DNA of 64,000 bases from Dyadobacter sediminis (GTDB taxonomy: Bacteria; Bacteroidota; Bacteroidia; Cytophagales; Spirosomataceae), in assembly GCF_005860765.1 (NCBI RefSeq), contig NZ_VCEI01000029.1, positions 372,001 through 436,000 of the forward strand, given 5' to 3'. Positions 15,541-23,574 of this stretch are shown in pieces. The notes beneath the pieces are model-generated. The model saw nothing but the letters and a program-made list of their open reading frames with translations. It was not told where the DNA came from and did no database searches. Numbering within the stretch: the first letter of the stretch is position 1; each line of letters opens with the position of its first letter. A program made the position numbers and the translations under genes.

Positions 15541-18417
15541 ATGGGGCGATTTTATAATAAGTACAAACAAATATTTTATTCCGCTTTCTTTCTTTTATTG
15601 CTTTCAGCAGTATCAGTAAAAGCACAGGTTCCGTTTCTTGTAGAAGGTCAGTGCATGCAGAATCCGGATTGCCAGGCCGACTCGACTTCTTTCAGGGATA
15701 CGCTGAGTACAGCCGTTGCGTGGCAATGGAGTTTCGGAGAAGGCGGCGCTACGGATACACGCCGCAATGCGCAGCATTCCTATCTTGCACCGGGATCATT
15801 TACAATAACACTTACGCGTACACTAGCTGGCGGAGGTACAGAAATAGTTTCAAAAGTTGTACAAATCGGTGAACTGCCGCCTTCATTTCAGGAATGGAAA
15901 ACGGATACGACGATTTGCCCCGGCGATACGCTTATTCTGGACCCTTACCCGAACGGAGCACCTCCGGGCGCAAAATTTGTCTGGTACCCAAAAGGCGACA
16001 CGACACAAACGCTGAATGTGGACAGTTCGGGCTGTTATTCCGTAGAAGTGATTTTACCAAATGGCTGTAAAATACAGGATCGTGTGAATGTCAAAATCTG
16101 TATGGAACCGGCCAATCAGGAAGGTGCCAAATGGTTTTTCGGCGGAAATGCAGGTCTTGATTTTTCGAACAGCCCGCCAACGCCGATAACAGACGGAAAG
16201 CTGAACACACCTGAAGGAACGTCGGCCATTGCCAACTCCAAAGGTCAGCTGCTGTTTTACTCTGACGGGATTACAGTTTGGAACAAGAACGGGGATGTCA
16301 TGCCGTGCTTTTCACCGGGGAATTGCGCGCCGTTGAAAGGAAGCCCGAATTCCACGCAATCCGTTCTCATTGTGCCGCAACCGACCTGTAAAGGCTGCGA
16401 GTATTTATTCAATGTTTTTACAACTTCAGATATCAACGGCGAAAAGCTTCTGACGGTAAGTGTTGTCGATATGCGAAGAAACAATGGCCTCGGCGCTATT
16501 ATTGAACAAAATACAACCTTGCAGCAGCCTACAACCGAACGGATCGTTTCAGCCCGTAACGATCGCGACAGTACTTACTGGGTTATTTCTCATGATTACG
16601 GGACCAATAAATTCCGGATTTTTCATGCAACAACAGGCGGACTAGTGGAAACAAGCGCACCGGAACTGGGTATGCCGCACGATACGCCGACCGAAGCCGA
16701 AGGCTACATGAAATTTTCCTCTCCGGACAGTACGACCGGCCAGCGCAGACTGGCTGTGATTGTGCCCGGACCGCCTCAGAATTATGTAGAGCTTTTTAGT
16801 TTCAACGATTCGACGGGCGTTCTCACTTATGACAAAACCATTGATCTCGGGCCTGCGCCACCTACGGCATACGGTATTGAATTTTCACCAAGCGGTGAAA
16901 AAATGTATATTTCTTTTAAAGGCGGAAACGGAGCAAGTTCTTATTTAAAGCAATTTGACCTTACTCTGCCCGACAGCCTTCTGGAAGAAACGGCCATCAC
17001 CATTGACAGTTCGGCCACCCGTAATTTCGGTGCGCTGCAGTTTGCTCCCGACGGTAAAATTTACATGGCCATTGAAGGAAGCGAGTATCTGGCCGTTATT
17101 GGCGAGCCGGAAGGAAATTCACTGACCGGCGTGGATTACGAAAGAGACGGCGTTAATCTGGGCGGGAAAGTCAGTAAGCTGGGTTTGCCGAATATGGTTC
17201 AGGATTTTACGCAGGAATCGTCCGGACCCGGTTTTGAAGCGGATGGATTTTGTACCAATGAACCGACGACATTCCAGGCCAGCCCCATTTGTGACCCGAT
17301 AGAAGATTCGTATCAATGGGATTTTCTTGGAAACGGCAATTTTACCGCTCCTTCCAAAGAGCAAAAGGCTACTTATACTTATTCTGAACCGGGAACGTAC
17401 ATGGTTGCGCTGCGGGCAAGCAACAAGTGCAAGGATACGACGATTGTTCAGGAAGTAACCATTTATGAAACGCCGCCGCAGATTAATCTGGGCGCGGATA
17501 AAGATACCTGCGGCAATTTTGTTCCGCTGGACATGAATGTGCAGGCCGAGGTTTATGCCTGGATCCATCGCGGAAGGGTTGTAGGAAGGCAGAAGACCTA
17601 CAATGCAGTAGCAACAGGAAGATACATTGCAGTGGCGTTCAATGGTCCGGAAGGCGAATGTTTTTCAGCCGATACCATTGAAATAACACTCCGCAAGCCA
17701 CCTGCATTTTCAATTGGGCCGGATACAACCTTGTGCCGCGACAGCTCCATACTCTTGTCCGTACAAAGTGAAAGATGGATTGAGTTCAACTGGAGTACTG
17801 GCGAACAGACCAGAGGTATCACAGTTGGCCAGCCCGGCTCCTACTTTGTCATTGTCAAAGACAGAAATGATTGCTTCAATTCCGACACGATTCAGGTTGG
17901 TGAACTGCCTTCGCCGATCATTAACCTTGCGCCCGAATATGCCATCTGTATTCCGGACGGACAATCCGTTGTGCTGGACGCCAATGGTCAGGGGCCATTA
18001 TCCTATAACTGGCCGCATTCCGGAGACACAACGCGAACGGTCCTTGTAAATCAGGAAGGTACTTATACCGTAGAGGCAACTAATAAAGAAGGCTGCGTTG
18101 CCCAACAGACAACCAATGTCATTGACAGATGTGAACCGCGGTTTTTTATTCCGGATGCATTTACGCCGGACGGAGAAGGCCATAACGAAATTCTGGAAAT
18201 TTTCGGAGCTTATTATACCAATTTCTCGATCCGGATTTATAACCGCTGGGGAGAAGTCATTTATGCTACAAACAACATTGAAGACCGCTGGGACGGGACT
18301 TACAAAGGTGTGAAAGTACAGCCGGGAAGTTACCCGTATGTGCTTTCATATGAAAGCCAGTACTACCCGGAACGCGCTCCTTATGTAAAGCGCGGCTCTG
18401 TAATGATCATTCGCTGA
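15541..18417 (+). CDS. T9SS type B sorting domain (gliding motility C-terminal) PKD-domain protein
   Basis: This 958-residue secreted protein has a signal peptide ending near VKAQ (residue about 28), then a PKD domain (about 45-110, WQWSFGEGGATDTRRNAQHSYLAPG). A long central part carries repeated YFYSDG/FSP-type segments like those of surface beta-propellers. A second PKD domain lies at about 585-645 (YQWDFLGNGNFTAPSKEQ), and Ig-like repeats follow. It ends with the type B sorting domain (about 868-958: FIPDAFTPDGEGHNEILEI, YNRWGEVIYATNNIEDRWDG). It is expected on the cell surface by type IX secretion, together with the divergent PorP/SprF barrel. Confidence 0.93.
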   Translation: MGRFYNKYKQIFYSAFFLLLLSAVSVKAQVPFLVEGQCMQNPDCQADSTSFRDTLSTAVAWQWSFGEGGATDTRRNAQHSYLAPGSFTITLTRTLAGGGTEIVSKVVQIGELPPSFQEWKTDTTICPGDTLILDPYPNGAPPGAKFVWYPKGDTTQTLNVDSSGCYSVEVILPNGCKIQDRVNVKICMEPANQEGAKWFFGGNAGLDFSNSPPTPITDGKLNTPEGTSAIANSKGQLLFYSDGITVWNKNGDVMPCFSPGNCAPLKGSPNSTQSVLIVPQPTCKGCEYLFNVFTTSDINGEKLLTVSVVDMRRNNGLGAIIEQNTTLQQPTTERIVSARNDRDSTYWVISHDYGTNKFRIFHATTGGLVETSAPELGMPHDTPTEAEGYMKFSSPDSTTGQRRLAVIVPGPPQNYVELFSFNDSTGVLTYDKTIDLGPAPPTAYGIEFSPSGEKMYISFKGGNGASSYLKQFDLTLPDSLLEETAITIDSSATRNFGALQFAPDGKIYMAIEGSEYLAVIGEPEGNSLTGVDYERDGVNLGGKVSKLGLPNMVQDFTQESSGPGFEADGFCTNEPTTFQASPICDPIEDSYQWDFLGNGNFTAPSKEQKATYTYSEPGTYMVALRASNKCKDTTIVQEVTIYETPPQINLGADKDTCGNFVPLDMNVQAEVYAWIHRGRVVGRQKTYNAVATGRYIAVAFNGPEGECFSADTIEITLRKPPAFSIGPDTTLCRDSSILLSVQSERWIEFNWSTGEQTRGITVGQPGSYFVIVKDRNDCFNSDTIQVGELPSPIINLAPEYAICIPDGQSVVLDANGQGPLSYNWPHSGDTTRTVLVNQEGTYTVEATNKEGCVAQQTTNVIDRCEPRFFIPDAFTPDGEGHNEILEIFGAYYTNFSIRIYNRWGEVIYATNNIEDRWDGTYKGVKVQPGSYPYVLSYESQYYPERAPYVKRGSVMIIR

Positions 18418-18443
18418 TCCTTCTTTTTACGGATAAAATTCGT

Positions 18444-18451
18444 TATTTTTG
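18444..18451 (+). promoter_or_regulatory. ruvB: Probable -7 box ahead of ruvB
   Basis: TATTTTTG matches TAnnTTTG exactly, 66 bases before the ruvB start. The perfect inverted repeat at 18467-18494 would then lie at the very start of the transcript. Confidence 0.35.
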
Positions 18452-18466
18452 ATTAAAATCATTTCG

Positions 18467-18494
18467 GTATTTGCAGCTTGAAAGCTGCAAATAC
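18467..18494. repeat. Perfect 13-bp inverted repeat between the T9SS gene and ruvB
   Basis: GTATTTGCAGCTT and AAGCTGCAAATAC are separated by only GA. Followed by a modest T-rich stretch, it could end the upstream transcript. It could also be a hairpin in the ruvB leader or a protein-binding site; the sequence does not decide. Confidence 0.7.
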
Positions 18495-18516
18495 CTGTTA
18501 ATTTTTACAAACTATT

Positions 18517-19542
18517 ATGCGCCAGGATTATCTGTCCGGAGATAAAGAACAGCTTTCCAACACGGAAAAGGAAATCGAACGTGCATTGCGTCCGCTGACC
18601 TTTGATGATTTTACAGGACAGGACAAAATTCTTGAAAACCTGAAAATATTCGTTCAGGCTGCACGCCAGCGCGGTGATGCGCTGGATCATGTTTTGCTGC
18701 ACGGCCCTCCAGGGCTGGGAAAAACAACTTTATCCAACATCGTAGCCAATGAACTCGGTGCAGGAATAAAAATTACTTCCGGCCCGGTTCTGGATAAACC
18801 AAGCGATCTTGCGGGTCTGCTGACCAATTTGCAGGAGCACGACGTCCTTTTTATAGATGAAATCCACCGCCTGAATCCCATTGTGGAGGAATATCTCTAT
18901 TCAGCCATGGAGGATTATAAAATTGATATCATGCTCGACAGCGGGCCCAATGCGCGCAGCATTCAGATCGGTCTGAACCCGTTTACGCTTATAGGCGCTA
19001 CTACGCGTGCAGGTATGCTGACTTCGCCATTGCGTGCCAGATTCGGCATTAATGCCCGTCTTGAATATTATGATGCTGAGCTTCTGGCAACTATTCTAAG
19101 ACGTTCGGCGGCTATTCTGGGAACGCCGCTGGACGAAGATGCAGCTTATGAAATCGCTCGCCGAAGCCGTGGTACGCCGAGGATTGCCAATAACTTGCTT
19201 CGCCGCACACGTGATTTTGCACAGGTGAAAGGAAATGGAAAAATCACCGTTGCGATTGCTGAAATGGCTTTGCAGGCACTGGACGTTGACCAGAATGGTC
19301 TGGATGAAATGGATAACCGGATTTTAAGCACAATCATAGAAAAGTTCAAAGGCGGCCCTGTCGGAATTTCCACCATTGCGACGGCTTGCGGAGAAGAAGC
19401 AGAAACCATTGAAGAAGTATATGAGCCGTTTCTGATCAAGGAAGGCTATATGAAACGAACTTCGCGCGGCCGGGAAGTTACCGAGAAGGCTTTCAAGCAC
19501 TTAGGAATACTTCCGCGCCATCGTTCCGGAGAATTGTTTTAG
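18517..19542 (+). CDS. ruvB: Holliday junction branch migration ATPase RuvB
   Basis: The 341-residue length is normal. The protein shows Walker A GPPGLGKT (residues 63-70), Walker B with LFIDEIHR, sensor GATTRAG, and the winged-helix C-terminus (GREVTEKAFKHLGI). It drives branch migration with RuvA during recombination. No ruvA or ruvC is adjacent, as is common in this phylum. Confidence 0.97.
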   Translation: MRQDYLSGDKEQLSNTEKEIERALRPLTFDDFTGQDKILENLKIFVQAARQRGDALDHVLLHGPPGLGKTTLSNIVANELGAGIKITSGPVLDKPSDLAGLLTNLQEHDVLFIDEIHRLNPIVEEYLYSAMEDYKIDIMLDSGPNARSIQIGLNPFTLIGATTRAGMLTSPLRARFGINARLEYYDAELLATILRRSAAILGTPLDEDAAYEIARRSRGTPRIANNLLRRTRDFAQVKGNGKITVAIAEMALQALDVDQNGLDEMDNRILSTIIEKFKGGPVGISTIATACGEEAETIEEVYEPFLIKEGYMKRTSRGREVTEKAFKHLGILPRHRSGELF

Positions 19543-19596
19543 CAAAAAAATACAATCTTGTTTTAAGAATTAAATGTATATTAACAATTGATGTAG

Positions 19597-19604
19597 TACT
19601 TTTG
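19597..19604 (+). promoter_or_regulatory. Probable -7 box ahead of the Nudix gene
   Basis: TACTTTTG matches TAnnTTTG exactly, 26 bases before the start codon. No TTG at a fitting -33 position was seen. Confidence 0.35.
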
Positions 19605-19630
19605 CGGTAAAATTTACTGTAACTGCCTCT

Positions 19631-20056
19631 ATGATTGAAGTATTTGTTTCTGAAAAGTTAGTAGTGAGAGTGCCTTGTGCTGTGATTGAACATGAAGGAA
19701 AAATACTGGCAGGTCAGCGTAGCGCAGCATTATCGTTCCCGCTCCAATGGGAATTTCCAGGCGGCAAGCTGGAAAAAGGAGAAACTGACGAAGAAGGTCT
19801 TATCCGTGAAATCAGGGAAGAACTGGATGTAGAAATCGAAATCATTCACAAGCTCCCGGTTACGGTGAAGGATCAGGGCTGGCGTGAAATCGTTCTTGTC
19901 CCATTCGTATGCAGGCTCCGCTCTCATGTAATTACGTTAACCGAACACGAGCAGGTTCTCTGGCTAAATCCCGAAGAACTGCCTTCCATTGACTGGACAG
20001 AAGGAGATCTGAATATCATTCAGAATTATTACGATTACTTATCGATCAAATTGTAA
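19631..20056 (+). CDS. Nudix hydrolase, MutT-like (deoxy)nucleoside triphosphate pyrophosphatase
   Basis: The 141-residue protein has a complete Nudix box: Gly45-x5-Glu51, then Arg59-Glu60-Ile-Arg-Glu63-Glu64 (GGKLEKGETDEEGLIREIREE). The compact size and the loop after the box resemble MutT-type enzymes that clean the nucleotide pool, for example of oxidised dGTP. The substrate is inferred, not shown. Its 3' end overlaps the convergent dihydroorotase gene by 18 bases. Confidence 0.9.
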   Translation: MIEVFVSEKLVVRVPCAVIEHEGKILAGQRSAALSFPLQWEFPGGKLEKGETDEEGLIREIREELDVEIEIIHKLPVTVKDQGWREIVLVPFVCRLRSHVITLTEHEQVLWLNPEELPSIDWTEGDLNIIQNYYDYLSIKL

Positions 20057-21400
20057 TCTTTTTCCTTTTCCTGCTTCATCAAACATGCCGTTTTCAAATA
20101 CGAGATTACCTGAAACGAAAGTATGCGTAACGGCAGACTGGAAGTTGGTTCCTTCAAACGGAGACCAGCCGCATTTGGAATAAATGTTGGACGTTTCCAC
20201 TTTTGTCGCTGCATTGGTATCCACCAGAATCAGATCGGCCCAGTATCCTTCTCTCAAATAACCCCGGTCTTTGATCTGAAAACAGTCTGCAACGGCGTGG
20301 CTCATTTTTTCTACAACCCTTTCTAAAGAAATTTTTCCTGTTTTACTTAATTCCAGCATCACATTCAATGTATGCTGCACAAGCGGCAGTCCGGAAGGTG
20401 CCTGCCAGTAAGGCTGTGCTTTTTCCGCAATCGTATGCGGTGCATGATCCGTAGCAATTACATCAATGCGATTGTCCAGAACAGCCTGCAGAATAGCTTC
20501 TTTGTGATGCGGTGCCTTGATTGCCGGATTGCATTTTATTTTATTGCCCAAACTGTGATAATCCTCTGCATCGAACCATAAATGGTGCACGCAGGCTTCG
20601 GCCGTTACCAATTTCGGATTCCCGTCGGACAAAAGAATTTTGCCGTCTTTTCTAATTCCCGGCTCAAACAGGAATACTTCGTCACCTGTTGAAATATGCA
20701 GGATATGCAGTCTTGTATTATGCTTGTGCGCCAGTGAGGTTGCAAAGGAAGATGATTTAAGACAGGCTTCCTCATTCCGGATCAGTGCATGAATGTTGTA
20801 AGGAACATTCTCGCCGTATTTGCCTTTAAAAAATTCCATACGCTGCCGTACAGTCGGCTCGTCTTCACAATGCGTTGCAATGATGCATGGCGCATTTGCA
20901 AATAACTTTTCCAGAACCTGCGGCGCATCCACGAGCATATTTCCCGTTGAAGACCCCATGAAGATCTTGATGCCGCAGACTTCCGCCGGATTCGTACGCA
21001 TTACTTCGTCGTAATTGTCATTGGAAGCACCCATAAAAAAGGAGTAATTGGCGAACGACGTTTCAGAAGCAATCTGGTACTTATCTTCCAGCAGTTGCTG
21101 TGTCAGCGTGTTCGGAACGGTATTCGGCATTTCCATGAAAGAAGTTACACCGCCTGCAACTGCCGCTTTCGATTCCGTATGAATATCGGCTTTATACGTT
21201 AATCCGGGTTCCCTGAAATGCACCTGATCGTCAATAATGCCGGGCATCAGGTATTTGCCGCCAGCATCAATGACGCGGTCAGCCTCTGAATGCTGCAGAT
21301 CTTTTCCGATCCTTTCGATGTGACCATTCCGGATTAATACGTCAGATTCCTGAATAGTGTTTTCATTTACTACAAGTGCATTAACGATCAGCGTTGTCAT
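20039..21400 (-). CDS. pyrC: Dihydroorotase
   Basis: This 453-residue amidohydrolase closes the dihydroorotate ring in pyrimidine synthesis. Motifs are IDDQVHFREPG (metal site near residue 58), GIKIFMGSSTGNML, HILHIS, VHHLWFD, and IATDHAPH. The first metal His of the usual HxH is Gln (DQVH). As far as known this is normal for the Bacteroidota branch and is not a defect. Length and order fit class I dihydroorotases rather than allantoinase. It is transcribed alone, toward the Nudix gene. Confidence 0.92.
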   Translation of the reverse strand: MTTLIVNALVVNENTIQESDVLIRNGHIERIGKDLQHSEADRVIDAGGKYLMPGIIDDQVHFREPGLTYKADIHTESKAAVAGGVTSFMEMPNTVPNTLTQQLLEDKYQIASETSFANYSFFMGASNDNYDEVMRTNPAEVCGIKIFMGSSTGNMLVDAPQVLEKLFANAPCIIATHCEDEPTVRQRMEFFKGKYGENVPYNIHALIRNEEACLKSSSFATSLAHKHNTRLHILHISTGDEVFLFEPGIRKDGKILLSDGNPKLVTAEACVHHLWFDAEDYHSLGNKIKCNPAIKAPHHKEAILQAVLDNRIDVIATDHAPHTIAEKAQPYWQAPSGLPLVQHTLNVMLELSKTGKISLERVVEKMSHAVADCFQIKDRGYLREGYWADLILVDTNAATKVETSNIYSKCGWSPFEGTNFQSAVTHTFVSGNLVFENGMFDEAGKGKRLQFDR

Positions 21401-21465
21401 TCCCGATTATTTTTTCTGTAAAGGTATTGAGTCGCCTCGAAATTCATTCATAGATATTACTAAAT

Positions 21466-22158
21466 ATGCGCATTAAGGACATTTTGCACGATTTTGTTGA
21501 TTTGATATTTCCGAAAAACTGCGAAGCCTGTCACAACGGACTCATTGGAAATGAAGAAACTAAATGTACTTCCTGCCGGATTTTACTTCCCAGAATTGAA
21601 GCTGACGGACTAAACAGCGAAGCTATGAATTTCAAATTTGCAGGCACTCCGGAAATTGTTTCAACACATTCCTTTTTGTTATTTACCAAAAAAGGCAAAG
21701 TTCAGCAATTGCTTCATGCGCTGAAATACAAGGGCGTCAAGGAAGTTGGCTTGATGCTGGGATTTATGTTCGGGCAAGAAATGGCAGCTTCCGGCATACT
21801 TCCCCCGGCAGAACTGATTATCAGCGTGCCATTGCATGAAAAGAAGAAGAAAAGCAGAGGCTATAACCAAAGTGACTTGCTTGCAGAAGGATTTTCCAAT
21901 GCAACCGGCATTCCATGGTCCGGAACAATACTGAGCCGCACAAGGCATACGGCCACTCAAACCGGAAAGTCAAAAACGGAAAGGCGTGAAAATGTGAAAG
22001 GTGTATTTTCAGTCAAAACAGAAATAACAGTCCAAAGCGTAATTATTATGGACGATGTTCTGACAACAGGCGCAACGCTGGAAGAATGCGTCCATGCATT
22101 GAAAACTGCCGGATGCATGGAATTCTATATTCTTACCATTGCACTGGCAAAACACTGA
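21466..22158 (+). CDS. comF: ComF family phosphoribosyltransferase-like protein
   Basis: An N-terminal zinc ribbon has Cys19, Cys22, Cys34 and Cys37 (NCEACHNG, TKCTSC). A phosphoribosyltransferase domain follows, with the PRPP loop VIIMDDVLTTGATLEEC near residues 190-206 and the internal RGYNQSDLLAEG. ComF proteins assist DNA uptake or recombination in several bacteria; the exact role here is not known. It is divergent from dihydroorotase with a 65-base spacer. Confidence 0.92.
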   Translation: MRIKDILHDFVDLIFPKNCEACHNGLIGNEETKCTSCRILLPRIEADGLNSEAMNFKFAGTPEIVSTHSFLLFTKKGKVQQLLHALKYKGVKEVGLMLGFMFGQEMAASGILPPAELIISVPLHEKKKKSRGYNQSDLLAEGFSNATGIPWSGTILSRTRHTATQTGKSKTERRENVKGVFSVKTEITVQSVIIMDDVLTTGATLEECVHALKTAGCMEFYILTIALAKH

Positions 22159-22166
22159 AATAAAAA

Positions 22167-22194
22167 AAGCCGCTGCCCGAACGGACAACGGCTT
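22167..22194. terminator. Terminator between comF and gldJ
   Basis: AAGCCG and CGGCTT form the core of a stem between convergent genes. It is preceded by seven A and followed by a weak A/T run, so it should act mainly on the minus strand. Confidence 0.65.
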
Positions 22195-22212
22195 CAATAA
22201 TAATATATGCTG

Positions 22213-23487
22213 TTATTCTTTGTGACTTCCGGTCGCGATCATGGCACAACGGAAACCAACCATAGCTGTTGCAGAATCCTGATCCATGTAACGACGTGTT
22301 CCGGGAGACAACCAGTAAGCAACATCCGCCCAGGAACCGCCTTTGTAAACTCTCAGGTTATCGGTTACAAGCGAATTGTTGTTTTTGGTATCATAACTTT
22401 TTGCTTCATCCTGATATCCGTCACGACGGAAAGAGTTCAGGTCATTTACGTCATTGTTTGAAAGCGGACGATAAACGTCATATACCCATTCGCTAACGTT
22501 TCCAGCCATGTCATAAAGACCATTGTCATTGGCCGGATATGAACGTATTTCCTGTGTAATAATAGCGCCGTCATTGGATTTTCCTGCAATACCCGCGTAA
22601 TCACCAGGACCACGTTTGAAGTTGGCAAGCATGGTGCCCTGTTTACGGCCACGCGGCTGGCGCATGGTTGAGCCGTCCCAGGGATAAATTCTTGAGTTGG
22701 ACTGATTTTCATCCGAATACTGCGTTCCGATCATCGCAATGGCAGCGTATTCAAATTCTGCTTCCGTCGGAAGGCGGTATGGAGGCATTACGTATCCGCT
22801 TTCAATTCTAAGCTGAGGAGCAGCTTGTGTAGTTGCAACCGCTTCTGCCTGAGCAGCTTCTTTTTTCTTTTTACCAAAAGACAATCCTCTTTTCTTTCCT
22901 CCGGCCGCTGCCGCCGCACCTGCTGTATTATTAGCCTGGCTTACTGCCGCAGTACGCCATTCGCAATAATCATTGGCCTGAACCCATGATACGCCCACAA
23001 CCGGATACAAACGGAAACCGGGATGACGAAGGTACATGGTGACATAGGAATCGTTAAAAGACAATTCATTGAACCATACGTTGGTATCGGGAAGAGCCTT
23101 GTTGTAAAATTCTTCGGAAGAATCGCGCTGAACCGCATTCAGGTATTCCAGATAGTGAACGTTGGCTACTTCGGTCTGATCCATGTAAAAAGACTGAATA
23201 CTTACCGTTCTTTTTGGATTATCCCTTCTGCTCATTACATCTTCTTCCAGAGAACCCATTGTAAACCGGCCTCCTTCAATATAAACAAGGTCAGGACCGG
23301 CAGGCAATGCTTTGTACTGTTTTACCTCAAAGCCGTCTTTACCATTGTAAGCCAATCCTGTTTTGGAACTGGTTTTACCTGGTTTAAGGCTCGTCGGTTT
23401 CTTGTTTTTACTACATGAAGTAGCCGCTAATAACACAATCAGAACCAACGCGATCGACCGGATACCCATCTTTTGCATGCAAATCAT
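22213..23487 (-). CDS. gldJ: Gliding motility / type IX secretion lipoprotein GldJ (SUMF1-fold)
   Basis: A lipoprotein signal (LLAATSC) precedes a formylglycine-enzyme-like fold: IEGGRFTMGS, SFYMDQTEVANVHYLEYL, PVVGVSWVQANDYCEWR, RLPTEAEFEYAA, NGLYDMAGNVSEWVYD and KGGSWADVAYW. The combination of the TxVANxxYLEYL region and ALPDT.VW matches GldJ better than GldK. GldJ is needed for the T9SS motor and for gliding. At 424 residues it is shorter than the roughly 560 of Flavobacterium GldJ. A low-complexity Ala/Lys/Gln insert lies at about 185-225. Three Met codons (1, 4, 7) are possible starts. Confidence 0.85.
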   Translation of the reverse strand: MICMQKMGIRSIALVLIVLLAATSCSKNKKPTSLKPGKTSSKTGLAYNGKDGFEVKQYKALPAGPDLVYIEGGRFTMGSLEEDVMSRRDNPKRTVSIQSFYMDQTEVANVHYLEYLNAVQRDSSEEFYNKALPDTNVWFNELSFNDSYVTMYLRHPGFRLYPVVGVSWVQANDYCEWRTAAVSQANNTAGAAAAAGGKKRGLSFGKKKKEAAQAEAVATTQAAPQLRIESGYVMPPYRLPTEAEFEYAAIAMIGTQYSDENQSNSRIYPWDGSTMRQPRGRKQGTMLANFKRGPGDYAGIAGKSNDGAIITQEIRSYPANDNGLYDMAGNVSEWVYDVYRPLSNNDVNDLNSFRRDGYQDEAKSYDTKNNNSLVTDNLRVYKGGSWADVAYWLSPGTRRYMDQDSATAMVGFRCAMIATGSHKE

Positions 23488-23537
23488 TGCTTTAAAGTAA
23501 CTTAAGTGTTTTGGTATTTTAATAGTATGCGAATCCG

Positions 23538-23545
23538 CAAATGTA
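23538..23545 (-). promoter_or_regulatory. gldJ: Probable -7 box ahead of gldJ
   Basis: The minus strand reads TACATTTG, an exact TAnnTTTG, about 50 bases before the start codon. No clear -33 element was seen. Confidence 0.35.
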
Positions 23546-23574
23546 TGAAATGAATCGAAATTATAATTTATAAA

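Noticed and set aside
20039..21400. Gln in place of the first metal His of dihydroorotase (DQVH)
   Set aside because: Bacteroidota dihydroorotases are recalled to share this DQVHFREPG form, so it is a family trait and not a broken enzyme.
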